DNA of 64,000 nt from DYCT01 sp051875715 (GTDB lineage Bacteria; Bacteroidota; Bacteroidia; Bacteroidales; Bacteroidaceae), in NCBI GenBank assembly GCA_051875715.1, contig JBJEHD010000024.1, positions 62,001 through 126,000 of the forward strand. Reading direction: 5' to 3'. The notes below the pieces were generated by a model. The model searched no databases, was not told the origin of the DNA, and saw only the letters and a program-made list of their open reading frames with translations. Of the stretch, positions 1 through 8,059 are shown in pieces. Positions within the stretch are counted from its first letter, which is position 1; each line of letters opens with the position of its first letter. Made by a program: the position numbers and the translations under genes.

Positions 1-1
1 C

Positions 2-1033
2 TTCATCGAACAATTGCAGGCACACTGCGCCCAGTCGGCCGGACACGTGGCCAGCATCATCGGCCGCTACTACGCCATGGACCGCGACAAACGCTGGGAA
101 CGTGTGAAAGAGGCTTACGACCTCCTGGTCAACGGCACCGGCAAGAAAGCGACTTGCATGGTTCAGGCCATGCAGGAATCGTATGACGAAGGCGTAACGG
201 ACGAGTTCATCAAGCCGATTGTCAACGCCAACGTCGACGGCACCATCAAGGAAGGCGACGTGGTCATCTTCTTCAACTACCGCAACGACCGCGCCAAGGA
301 ACTGACCGTGGTGCTGACCCAACAGGACATGCCCGAAGCCGGTATGCACACCATCCCGGGCCTGCAATACTACTGCATGACGCCCTACGACGCCTCGTTC
401 AAAGGCGTTCACATCATCTTCGACAAGGAAAATGTGGAGAATACCCTCGGCGAATACATTTCGTCCAAGGGCCTGAAGCAGCTCCACATCGCCGAGACGG
501 AGAAATACGCCCACGTAACCTTCTTCTTCAACGGCGGCCGCGAAACGCCGTACGAACAGGAAGACCGCATCCTGGTGCCTTCGCCGAAGGTGGCTACCTA
601 CGACCTGAAGCCGGAGATGAGCGTCTACGAAGTGAAGGACAAACTGGTGGCTGCCATCGGTGAGAACAAGTACGACTTCATCGTGGTGAACTACGCCAAC
701 GGCGACATGGTAGGCCACACGGGTGTGTACGAAGCCATCGAGAAGGCCGTAGTGGCCGTCGACGCCTGCGTCAAGGAAGTCATCGAAGCCGCCAAGGCAC
801 AGGGCTACGAGGCCATCATCATCGCCGACCACGGCAATGCCGACCACGCCCTCAACGACGACAATACGCCGAACACGGCCCACTCGCTCAACCCCGTTCC
901 GTTCGTCTACGTCACCGAACGCACCGATGCCCAAGTGGCCGACGGACGTCTGGCCGACGTGGCTCCCTCCATCCTCCACATCATGGGACTGGAGCAGCCG
1001 GCCGAGATGACAGGCAGCAATCTGATTGGCTAA
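2..1033 (+). CDS. gpmI: 2,3-bisphosphoglycerate-independent phosphoglycerate mutase, C-terminal part
   Basis: Interconverts 3- and 2-phosphoglycerate in glycolysis using two Mn ions in the cytoplasm. The reading frame is open to the left edge, so the N-terminal third (phosphatase-domain start with the catalytic serine) lies outside the window; about 343 of the usual ~505 residues are visible. The fragment contains GRYYAMDRDKRWERV, typical of the iPGM transferase/phosphatase junction, and the late metal-binding blocks VNYANGDMVGHTG and IIIADHGNADH. The C-terminus (EMTGSNLIG) is full length. The stop is followed 18 nt later by a very strong hairpin, so the transcript probably ends before ndk. 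Confidence 0.95.
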   Translation, partial: FIEQLQAHCAQSAGHVASIIGRYYAMDRDKRWERVKEAYDLLVNGTGKKATCMVQAMQESYDEGVTDEFIKPIVNANVDGTIKEGDVVIFFNYRNDRAKELTVVLTQQDMPEAGMHTIPGLQYYCMTPYDASFKGVHIIFDKENVENTLGEYISSKGLKQLHIAETEKYAHVTFFFNGGRETPYEQEDRILVPSPKVATYDLKPEMSVYEVKDKLVAAIGENKYDFIVVNYANGDMVGHTGVYEAIEKAVVAVDACVKEVIEAAKAQGYEAIIIADHGNADHALNDDNTPNTAHSLNPVPFVYVTERTDAQVADGRLADVAPSILHIMGLEQPAEMTGSNLIG

Positions 1034-1051
1034 GCTGAAGTCAAGCCACAT

Positions 1052-1113
1052 ACACACAAGAAGAGGGTGTACCACCATGTCTCACACATTTGGTACACCC
1101 TCTTCTTGTGTGT
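1052..1113 (+). terminator. 23-bp perfect hairpin after gpmI
   Basis: Positions 1052-1074 and 1091-1113 are exact reverse complements (23 bp) around a 16-nt loop. It lies just after the gpmI stop and before the ndk promoter. There is no clean T-run after the right arm, so it is a strong hairpin with a probable, not certain, termination role. Confidence 0.6.
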
Positions 1114-1136
1114 CTATCAAGCATTTCTCCGCTTCT

Positions 1137-1169
1137 TTTGCACGTGTCTGGTTTTATTTCCTATCTTTA
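1137..1169 (+). promoter_or_regulatory. Bacteroidota-type promoter of ndk
   Basis: A TTTG element at 1137-1140 is separated by 21 nt from TATCTTT at 1162-1168, close to the Bacteroidota consensus TTTG-N19-21-TAnnTTTG. It sits about 45 nt upstream of the ndk ATG. Confidence 0.6.
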
Positions 1170-1212
1170 CGGCCGATAAACCTTTTTCACTTATCCTTAA
1201 AACGAAACAACC

Positions 1213-1680
1213 ATGGCTATCGAAAAGACACTCGTACTGCTCAAGCCCTGCACCATGCAACGTGCACTGGCAGGCGAAATCATCAGCATCTTCGAAAAGA
1301 AAGGGCTGCAAATCTGCGGCATGAAGATGATGATGCTCACCGACGAACTGCTGTCGGAACACTACGCCCACCTCAGCGGGAAGCCTTTCTTCCAGCGGGT
1401 GAAGGACTCGATGATGACGGCTCCCGTCGTGGCCCTGTGCCTGAAAGGGGTCGACGCCATCGCCGCCGTACGCGCCCTGGCCGGACCGACCAACGGGCGG
1501 CTGGCCGCTCCCGGCACCATCCGCGGTTCGTACTGCATGAGTTTCCAGGAGAACATCGTCCACGCTTCGGACTCGCCCGAGACGGCGGCCGTCGAACTGA
1601 AGCGTTTCTTCCGCCCGGAGGAAATCTTCGAGTGGGACGCTTGTTCCTTCCCCTTCCTCTATGCGAACGACGAATATTAA
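1213..1680 (+). CDS. ndk: Nucleoside diphosphate kinase
   Basis: Transfers the gamma-phosphate of ATP to NDPs through a phosphohistidine, balancing NTP pools in the cytoplasm. The 155-residue product has the usual start (MAIEKTLVLLKP) and the active-site signature NIVHASDS with catalytic His117. The length is normal for the family. The ATG at 1213 is preceded by an A-rich leader and a Bacteroidota-type promoter. The TAA stop (1678-1680) lies inside the left terminal inverted repeat of a MITE-like element, so the last codons may have been shaped by its insertion. Confidence 0.96.
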   Translation: MAIEKTLVLLKPCTMQRALAGEIISIFEKKGLQICGMKMMMLTDELLSEHYAHLSGKPFFQRVKDSMMTAPVVALCLKGVDAIAAVRALAGPTNGRLAAPGTIRGSYCMSFQENIVHASDSPETAAVELKRFFRPEEIFEWDACSFPFLYANDEY

Positions 1681-1846
1681 CCCAAAACGGTCATTAGGCC
1701 GTTATGCGCAAACGAACTTCCTTTTTGGCATCTGTCTTCCCGTTTTTCGGTTACAATGGAGTCCCATTGCGCCCTCAAAACGAAAACACATCTGCTCAAA
1801 AATAGAAGTCGTTATCATCATAACGCTAACGACCGATTTGGGATTA
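1678..1846. mobile_element. MITE-like element with terminal inverted repeats
   Basis: The left end 1678-1705 (TAACCCAAAACGGTCATTAG...) and the reverse complement of the right end 1820-1846 (TAATCCCAAATCGGTCGTTA...) align as imperfect terminal inverted repeats of about 27 nt. The right end is preceded by a small stem, GTTAT-CATC-ATAAC (1811-1824). The interior has no convincing gene. The first 17 nt (1677-1693) recur exactly at 32377-32393. Mobility is inferred only from the end structure. Confidence 0.5.
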
Positions 1847-1865
1847 ACGACGAGCGTACTGATAT

Positions 1866-1911
1866 GAAACAGCCTCGACCGAGGGGAAGACTCCTTGGTC
1901 GAGGCTGTTTC
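1866..1911. terminator. Bidirectional terminator between ndk and the DUF3108 gene
   Basis: Positions 1866-1884 pair with 1893-1911 (19 bp including one G-T pair) around an 8-nt loop. It sits 8 nt beyond the stop of the convergent minus-strand gene and downstream of ndk, the position expected for a shared terminator. Confidence 0.75.
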
Positions 1912-1919
1912 GTATCTTC

Positions 1920-2780
1920 TCACTTGCGCTTCACGACGGAGGTCTGCGGATGGCGCAGGCCCCGGGCGGCCTTCAGGAAGGACTTGGCCGAGCCGAACTT
2001 CAGGTACAGGTCCAGACGGACGGGCAGGTGGTTGCGGTCGTCGGTCACATAAAACGTGATGACCTCCTTTTCCTTCTCTCCTTTCATCTCCACCAGCGAG
2101 AACACAAGGCAGCGGTACGTGACGTCGTCCTTGGCCTTGAAGTCCTCCTTTCCCCGATATATCAGTATCTGCTCCTCGACGCGCTTGCCCGTCACCATGG
2201 GGAAGAGGATGCGGTCGCCCGGCTTGTAGCGGGTGGGGTCGAACGAGCGGGCCTGGGCCAGGATGCTCAGCATGTCGAACACGCAGTGTGCGCTGGTGTC
2301 GCGGTTCTCCACAAAGGTGCCGTCGCGGTAGGTCCGTTTCTGGCGGATGTGGCACTGTCCGTCGGGATAGGCGAACCAGGCTTCGTCGATGGTGAAGTGC
2401 TTGCCTTCCTCGGCTCCTTTGCGGAAATAGAGCGGCTCGAGCATCGGCGTGTAGACGCTGACCAGCGTGTCGCGCATACGGAACACGTTGTCCCAGCGTT
2501 TGCTCGTGATGGCCTGCAGATGGGTGTTCAGGGCCTCGGATCCCTTGTAGGTCTGTGCAGCGGTGGTCATCTGGGCCGTCCCGACCTTGAACCAGATGAA
2601 TTTCCAATTGAAATACAGCTCGTAGTCCAGGTGCTCGCCCGGCTGGAAAGCCTCGTTCTGCATACGGCACTGGGCCGCCGCCCACAGCGGGAGCATCAGC
2701 AGGGCAAGCAGGGCCACTGCTCGTCTACCGGCCCAACTGACGCGCACGCTCCTCGTTTCGGTTTCGTTTCTTCTTCTCAT
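1920..2780 (-). CDS. DUF3108 family exported protein
   Basis: Function is not known. The 286-residue product has a basic N-terminus followed by a hydrophobic segment ending in WAAAQ (about residues 20-36), consistent with export. The remainder matches the general pattern of DUF3108 proteins: a beta-rich domain with YELYFNWKFIWFKVGTAQM near residue 55 and YFRKGAEEGKHF near 115. The chosen start overlaps the upstream lipoprotein gene by 56 bp. A start at Met29 would leave too short a signal peptide. Overlap implies co-transcription with the Ig-like lipoprotein, so the two probably act together in the envelope. Confidence 0.75.
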   Translation of the reverse strand: MRRRNETETRSVRVSWAGRRAVALLALLMLPLWAAAQCRMQNEAFQPGEHLDYELYFNWKFIWFKVGTAQMTTAAQTYKGSEALNTHLQAITSKRWDNVFRMRDTLVSVYTPMLEPLYFRKGAEEGKHFTIDEAWFAYPDGQCHIRQKRTYRDGTFVENRDTSAHCVFDMLSILAQARSFDPTRYKPGDRILFPMVTGKRVEEQILIYRGKEDFKAKDDVTYRCLVFSLVEMKGEKEKEVITFYVTDDRNHLPVRLDLYLKFGSAKSFLKAARGLRHPQTSVVKRK

Positions 2781-4605
2781 CCGGTTTCTGCTTCTTGATT
2801 TCGTCCGGTTTCTGTCGGTCGAGGGGTTTGCCCGTCAGGTACCAGTCCTGGCTCACCTCGAAGTAGGCTTTCAGTTCCAGGGCTGTGGGGAAGTAGTACA
2901 TCGGTTCAGGCTGCCGTTTCTCGGCATAGAGTCCGGTGTCCCACCGTCCGTTGCCGTTGAGGTCGACGAAGGCGCGGGCGTAATATTTGCCGGGGGTCAG
3001 GTAGTAAAAGTCGGCCCGTCCGTCCGTGGTGCTGACCTCGCGCACCGGTTTGTCCTGCGCATTGAGCAGCTGCACCACCACGGCGGCCGTGTCGGGCACG
3101 CCCGACAGGTTCCAGAAGAGCGACGCGTAGTCCGACAGGGCCTTCACCTTCAGTTTCTGCTCTATCTTGTCGGTGCAGGTGCCGTAGAGGCTGTGGAAGG
3201 CGGCCGAGTCTACCCGCAACTGGAACTCGGTCTCCGGCTCCCAGTAGGCACGCAGGTGGTAGCGGCGCAGGCAGATGCTGTCGGCCTCGAAGGCAAAGGG
3301 CACGTCGCGCCACAGCGTATCCACCTTCTGCTGCAGACGGATGGCGGCCGTATCAATCCGATCCACAGGCTCGTCGAACAGAAATTCCACGTTTCGATAC
3401 ACGTCGAACGACGGAGGGGCGGCCACGTTCACCTTGAACGGCGGGACCTTCTCGACCTCGTCCTTCTTCTTTTTCTTTTTCGGGACGGGCACGTGCTTGG
3501 CGGCCAGGTACAAGGTGTCGGTCCGGGGCGAGAGGCAGGCCAGCGTGTCGGTGCAAAGATAGCGCACCTCCACCGCGAGGGTGTCGCGTTTGTACACCAG
3601 CGAGTCCTTCAGCCAGTAGGTCAGCGTATCGTTGTGCTGGGTATGTTCAAGCAGGAAGGCGCTGTCGGCCTCGAAGTTCAGCCCGCGCAGGCGGGGCAGC
3701 GTGTCGACCGGTGCGGCAAAGTAGAGCGAGAATCGCTGGAGCGTGGGCCGTTCGCTCTTGACCAGGTACTGCGTGGAGGCGTCTTCCTTGAAGGCGCACA
3801 GCAGGAGGTCGTCGGGCAGGTAGTGGGTATAGCCGCGCTCGACGATGGTGTCCACCGTCAGCGAATCAATCCACGTGGTGTCCTGGCGCAGGCGTGCCTC
3901 CATGCGGGGGACGACGAGCGAATCGAGGAAGGAGACCATCTCGCTCTTCTGGTCGAAGCAGAAGTTCTGGTTGGCATCCTGCAGGGCGTAGGCACGATAG
4001 GTGCCCGGGGCGATGCCTCGGATGCGGAAGCGGCCACGGCTGTCGGTACGCGCCACGCGGTCGAACGGCAGGCTGACGAAGGCGGAATCGGCCAGGTTGG
4101 CGTGCAGGCCGACGAGGATGCCCTTGACGGGCTCCAGGTTCGAGGCGTCGAGCACCGTCCCGGCCACTTCCATCGTGTCGATGACGGTGCCGGTGGAGAA
4201 CGTGAAGGTGTAGTCGCCCAAGGGGTTGCCTTCGTTGTTGTCGACGATGGCGTCGGAGAAGTCGATGGTGTAGGTCATGCCGGCCTTCAGGCTGTCCTCC
4301 AGATTGACCAGCACTTGCTTTCCGCTCACCTTCACCTCGGGCTGCACCTGCTGCGGAGGCGAGACAATGACTTTCTCCGAGGCGTTCTCCAACTTGATGT
4401 ATTCGTCGAACTCGATGGCGATTTTCTTGCGGGTGTTGTTCAGCGCGCCCGGGGCGGGCGTGCTTTTGACGAACTTGGGCGGAAGTTCGTCGTAGGGGCC
4501 TCCGTCGGGTCGTCCGATGTTGGCGCACGAAAAGGCAAGACCGGCGGCCAAGGTGGCCATGCACATCCGCCAAGTGGCTGTATGAAAGGATATTTTACGT
4601 AACAT
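2725..4605 (-). CDS. Ig-like domain lipoprotein (Big_5 / carboxypeptidase-regulatory-like)
   Basis: A 626-residue predicted lipoprotein: signal peptide with lipobox LAFSC (Cys27), then a bacterial Ig-like Big_5 domain (about 40-140, PPKFVKSTPAPGALNN...). A carboxypeptidase-regulatory-like beta-sandwich follows (about 145-215, ending GRFRIRGIAPGTYRAYALQD). Several further beta-rich repeats come next, then a lysine/arginine-rich tail (about 595-626). No catalytic motif is seen. Probable outer-membrane or surface structural protein. The 3' end overlaps the DUF3108 gene by 56 bp, indicating an operon. The leader and terminal basic stretch contain runs of Lys codons (near 3465-3480) that look AT-rich against the GC-rich background. 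Confidence 0.75.
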   Translation of the reverse strand: MLRKISFHTATWRMCMATLAAGLAFSCANIGRPDGGPYDELPPKFVKSTPAPGALNNTRKKIAIEFDEYIKLENASEKVIVSPPQQVQPEVKVSGKQVLVNLEDSLKAGMTYTIDFSDAIVDNNEGNPLGDYTFTFSTGTVIDTMEVAGTVLDASNLEPVKGILVGLHANLADSAFVSLPFDRVARTDSRGRFRIRGIAPGTYRAYALQDANQNFCFDQKSEMVSFLDSLVVPRMEARLRQDTTWIDSLTVDTIVERGYTHYLPDDLLLCAFKEDASTQYLVKSERPTLQRFSLYFAAPVDTLPRLRGLNFEADSAFLLEHTQHNDTLTYWLKDSLVYKRDTLAVEVRYLCTDTLACLSPRTDTLYLAAKHVPVPKKKKKKDEVEKVPPFKVNVAAPPSFDVYRNVEFLFDEPVDRIDTAAIRLQQKVDTLWRDVPFAFEADSICLRRYHLRAYWEPETEFQLRVDSAAFHSLYGTCTDKIEQKLKVKALSDYASLFWNLSGVPDTAAVVVQLLNAQDKPVREVSTTDGRADFYYLTPGKYYARAFVDLNGNGRWDTGLYAEKRQPEPMYYFPTALELKAYFEVSQDWYLTGKPLDRQKPDEIKKQKPDEKKKRNRNEERARQLGR

Positions 4606-4715
4606 GGCGCAAAAATACGCACACCGTCAGACATCGGCAAACGATTGCCGCCTTTTCTGCATCGACGGACGTTCGCTTCCGGCTTGTCCGGGCGATGTTT
4701 AAACGGTGTTTAAAT

Positions 4716-4759
4716 GCCATTGCAATGCCATTGCAACGCCGTTGCAACGGCGTTGCAAC
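4716..4759. repeat. Four tandem 11-bp units built on TTGCAA
   Basis: Units 4716-4726, 4727-4737, 4738-4748 and 4749-4759 read GCCATTGCAAT, GCCATTGCAAC, GCCGTTGCAAC and GGCGTTGCAAC. Each contains the palindrome TTGCAA, and the period equals about one DNA turn. Just upstream are two GTTTAAA words (4698-4713). Confidence 0.85.
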
Positions 4760-4807
4760 AGCCCCCGGACGGGTGTCTGAACGTGTCCGCACGCGAGCCG
4801 CTTCGCG

Positions 4808-4869
4808 TGTACACGCAAAGGCCTTCGTCTGTACACGCGAAAGGCTTCACGTGTACAGACGAAGGCCTT
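4808..4869. repeat. GTACACG word repeats with a 20-bp perfect inverted repeat
   Basis: Positions 4818-4837 and 4850-4869 are exact reverse complements (20 bp) with a 12-nt loop. The words GTGTACACGC, TGTACACGCG and CGTGTACAGACG recur across the tract. It lies about 100 nt beyond the stop of the minus-strand PL8-like gene, so it could act as its terminator, but there is no T-run. Confidence 0.8.
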
Positions 4870-4965
4870 CTCGCGGATGTAGCGGTCCAGGTTGGGACGT
4901 ACTTCCGACTTCGGCTTGCCGAAGTGTCCGTCGTATTCCCAGTTCATTCTCATTTCCCCATGTGA

Positions 4966-7900
4966 TTAGTTCGTTCCTTTCATTACCACGGTTGCCGGTT
5001 TGCCGCAGAGTTTGCCTTGCGGGAGGTCTACCTTGACCTCCCGGCCGTCGACGGTCACCGTGACGGATTTCAAGGCGGCATCCATCCGTGCGTCGGCCAC
5101 CGATACTCGCAGGCCCGCTCCGTCGCGTTGCACCAGCACGGCACAAGGCGCCGACACCTGCAACGAGCCTTTTCGGTAGACCAGCCGTTCCGAAGCGTCG
5201 TAGAACACGGCCGCCGTCACCTGCCGGTCAGCCGAACGGACGGCCTGCACCTGCGCGTCGTTGCGCAGCACCTCGACGGGCGGCACGGCGGCAGGCATTC
5301 CCTGTCCCAAGTACACCACATAGCCGTAGGTATCGTCCTTCACCTCGCGGCCGTGGTCGATCCACAGGCGCAGGATGGAGACCTCCGCAGGCAGGTTCTT
5401 GCCGTTCTTGTTCGAAGGGTTGAGTGCCATCCAGTTGGTCGGCCTCGTTTCGCAAGCCACCTGGAAGTCGCGTGTGAACTGCGGCAGGACGGTGTAGGCG
5501 AAACCGCCGTCCTGCATCACCCACGTGCGTCCGTCGGCCGGGATGCGGGCGGTCGTGCCCATCGGGATTTCCTTTGTCTTGCCTTTGCGCCACGTCTGGA
5601 CGAGGCCCTTCTTCACGGTCTGGTCGATGGTGGTGCGGAGGTTGCCCTCCACCTGCGTGGAGTCGTTGGTCACGCCGGCACCCAAGGCCACGAAATAGTC
5701 GCCCAGGATGAAATAGCCCTTCGTGGCGCGGAATCCGTAGAGCAACGCGTTCTCTACCTCGATGTCGCCCCGGTCGTTGACGTCCTTCTTGGTGGCACCG
5801 TGAATCTTCTCAAACTGGAATCCGGCCGCAGCGTTCGGCCCGCCGTCGGTGGCCCCGGCAGCGAAGTCGTGCTTGCTGCAATAGCCGCGCCAGTTGGTCA
5901 CGGGTATCAGGCGTTCCATGCCTTCGCGGGCGGTCACGCCGGGCGAGGCCGTCACGTCCCATCCACCCATCACGCGGAAATACTCGTCGCCGTCGCGCTG
6001 GAACAGGGTCATGCCGTCGGTCGGATAGAAGTTGTAGTTGTCGGCAAAGGCCGCGCTCTCCAGTCCGTCACTGCGCAGCGAAGCCATGTTGACGCTGACG
6101 TGATAGTCGGGGGTCTTCTTCATCAGGTCGTCGTTATTGAAGAACCAGCGCGTGCCGTTGTAGACGCCGGGAGCGTAGCCGGCCATCTCGATGCGGTTCA
6201 CCTTCACCTCGCTCTCCAGTTCGCGCAGCTCCTTCAGTTCGGCTTCGGAGAAGGACTCCGACCAGTCGGACAGCAGTTTCTGCAACAACCGCTGATACGG
6301 GATGGACTTCTCATCGGGATTGTACACGTAGGAATAGCGGTCCAGGCCGGGCAGGCGGTATCCTTTATAATAGTACCAGTTTCCGCCACGGAAGAAGTTC
6401 ATCAACGCGGCCACATTGTCCGCACTCAGTTTCTTGTTCCAAGGCGTGTGCTTCAGCATCGACAGCATATTGAGCGCGGCATTGGTGCCGTCGATGGGAT
6501 AGCCCCATATCAGGCATTGCTGTCCGTGTCCCCATCCGGCTCCGTCGGCGGTGAATCCTTCAATCCAGAAGTCGTCGTCGATAGTGGTCTGCGAGGTCGT
6601 TCCGATGCTCTTTTGACACACGTTGGCCAACACGTCGACCATCGGCACCGAACTGTACATAGCCGCCACAGGCAGCAGCGAACGGTAGGCCAAGGCATTG
6701 CCTCCCACCCACCACACGTGCTTGCGGAAACGTTCCTCCGACACCACGTTCGCATCCGTGGCATCGCGGCGCAGGGGCTGGGTGTAGGCTTGCAGGCCCA
6801 GGGCCTTCAGCATCTCGCAGGCATCCTTCTGCCACGACGGTTCCGAACGCTGCTCGACCTGATCCATTGCTTCCAGGTAGGCGAAATAGATGGCCTGGGC
6901 GGTCGTCGGTATGGCGAAACAAGAGGCATGGAAGCGGGGCGCGTCGTTCGGCCGTGTGACTTCCAGTCCGCCATAGTGCAGGATGGCCTTCATCACCTTG
7001 TCGTCCATCATCTGCTCCTTCGGCAGGAAGCCCTGCCGTCCGGCATCGCCGATGACATGAATCCGATTCAGCGCGTCGGAGATGAAGATACCCACCCGGT
7101 CGTCGGACGTGTTCAGGTAGCCCTGATGGAAGGCATCGGTGCGCTTCAGTTCCTCCTCCGTCGGGTTGAGGTCGGAGAAGGTGCCGTCCTCGTTCAGCAA
7201 ACCCCACAGTCTCGCCGCCTCCACACCGTCGCGCTGTGTCTTGGCCCGGTAGGGATGCTGCTGGAACTGCCGGCGCAGGTCGAGCATGGCCTGTTGCTTC
7301 GCCGCGTCGGGGACGGCCATCGCTGCCTCGTGGGCATAGCGGCGGTAGTTGGTGTAGGCAAACTGTTCCTCGGCCGTCCGCACCGCCAGATGGCTCACGC
7401 GGACGTGATTCATCCACAGGCGGAGGGCAAAGTAGCCGTCGGTCTGTCCGGGGCTCGTCGGCAGGCTGAAGAGGATTTCGCCGTCGCGGGCATAGGTTGT
7501 CAGGCTGTCGGTGGCCGTAATCACGATTTCATACCAGCGGTTGGCCGTCAGCAGATGGGCTGCATCGGTGTATTCCTTCAGTATCGGCTTCAGGTTGGCC
7601 TCGTCGCGTCCGTACAGGTCGCCATGGTACTGGCGGAAGCGCGTGGTCTGGTTGTCGTTGCCGCCATAGCCCACGTAGAACAGATTCAGCGAGTTGTACT
7701 TGCTGAACACGCCCTTGCGCCACTGGCTGCGGGCAAACAGGTTGTCGGGGTGTTCGGGGTCCTTCGCGCCCCAGAAGCAGTTCATGTCGCCTAAGCGGTC
7801 GTGCCGCCCGTTCTCCATCACCACCTGGATGTAGTAACTGATTTCGTAGTTGCCGGACAAGGGGCGGTTCAGCCACAGCGTCAGCCCGTCGGGTGCCACA

Positions 7901-8058
7901 ATGTCCCACACGTCTCCGTCGACGGTCAGCGCGGCTTTGCCCGATGCGTCTTCCATCGTCCATTGGGTTTCTCCCCACCGGCAAGTTGTCTGTGCATCCA
8001 TCGGATGCACGAAAGCGGCAGCCAGCACAGCCGCCCACAGAATTAGGGTCTTTTTCAT
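4966..8058 (-). CDS. Divergent polysaccharide lyase of the PL8 superfamily with N-terminal jelly-roll domain
   Basis: A 1030-residue secreted protein with signal peptide MKKTLILWAAVLAAAFVHPMDAQ. Residues ~25-230 look like a concanavalin-type jelly roll of the DUF6250/DUF1961 type. An alpha/alpha-toroid follows (~240-620), then beta-sandwich domains resembling PL8 lyases (NASLRSDGLESAA..., GDEYFRVMGGWDVTASPGVT). Candidate catalytic residues are His511 and Tyr520 in GWGHGQQCLIWGYPIDG, a 9-residue gap as in chondroitinase AC, with Arg574 in PGLDRYSY. I start at 8058, one base after the GH2 stop; an upstream Met at 8082 would overlap that gene and precede the signal peptide. It would cleave uronic-acid-containing chains by beta-elimination, but the substrate is uncertain. 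Confidence 0.72.
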   Translation of the reverse strand: MKKTLILWAAVLAAAFVHPMDAQTTCRWGETQWTMEDASGKAALTVDGDVWDIVAPDGLTLWLNRPLSGNYEISYYIQVVMENGRHDRLGDMNCFWGAKDPEHPDNLFARSQWRKGVFSKYNSLNLFYVGYGGNDNQTTRFRQYHGDLYGRDEANLKPILKEYTDAAHLLTANRWYEIVITATDSLTTYARDGEILFSLPTSPGQTDGYFALRLWMNHVRVSHLAVRTAEEQFAYTNYRRYAHEAAMAVPDAAKQQAMLDLRRQFQQHPYRAKTQRDGVEAARLWGLLNEDGTFSDLNPTEEELKRTDAFHQGYLNTSDDRVGIFISDALNRIHVIGDAGRQGFLPKEQMMDDKVMKAILHYGGLEVTRPNDAPRFHASCFAIPTTAQAIYFAYLEAMDQVEQRSEPSWQKDACEMLKALGLQAYTQPLRRDATDANVVSEERFRKHVWWVGGNALAYRSLLPVAAMYSSVPMVDVLANVCQKSIGTTSQTTIDDDFWIEGFTADGAGWGHGQQCLIWGYPIDGTNAALNMLSMLKHTPWNKKLSADNVAALMNFFRGGNWYYYKGYRLPGLDRYSYVYNPDEKSIPYQRLLQKLLSDWSESFSEAELKELRELESEVKVNRIEMAGYAPGVYNGTRWFFNNDDLMKKTPDYHVSVNMASLRSDGLESAAFADNYNFYPTDGMTLFQRDGDEYFRVMGGWDVTASPGVTAREGMERLIPVTNWRGYCSKHDFAAGATDGGPNAAAGFQFEKIHGATKKDVNDRGDIEVENALLYGFRATKGYFILGDYFVALGAGVTNDSTQVEGNLRTTIDQTVKKGLVQTWRKGKTKEIPMGTTARIPADGRTWVMQDGGFAYTVLPQFTRDFQVACETRPTNWMALNPSNKNGKNLPAEVSILRLWIDHGREVKDDTYGYVVYLGQGMPAAVPPVEVLRNDAQVQAVRSADRQVTAAVFYDASERLVYRKGSLQVSAPCAVLVQRDGAGLRVSVADARMDAALKSVTVTVDGREVKVDLPQGKLCGKPATVVMKGTN

Positions 8059-8059
8059 G

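Larger units (their letters stand above)
4606..4965. other. Gene-free spacer of 360 bp with two palindromic word-repeat tracts
   Basis: No open frame here has a credible start or family signal. The spacer is dominated by an 11-bp tandem repeat (4716-4759) and a nested GTACACG inverted-repeat tract (4808-4869). The rest (4606-4690, 4870-4965) shows nothing recognisable. It separates the 3' end of the PUL operon from the envelope operon. Confidence 0.7.

Noticed and set aside
3193..4602. 469-codon plus-strand open frame opposite the Ig-like lipoprotein
   Set aside because: It is rich in Val, Gly and Gln-His codons expected from antisense of Asp/Ser-rich sequence and shows no domain.
4716..4869. 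Possible CRISPR array
   Set aside because: Units are 11 bp, contiguous, with no spacers of 30 nt or repeats of 24 nt or more, and no cas genes in the window.
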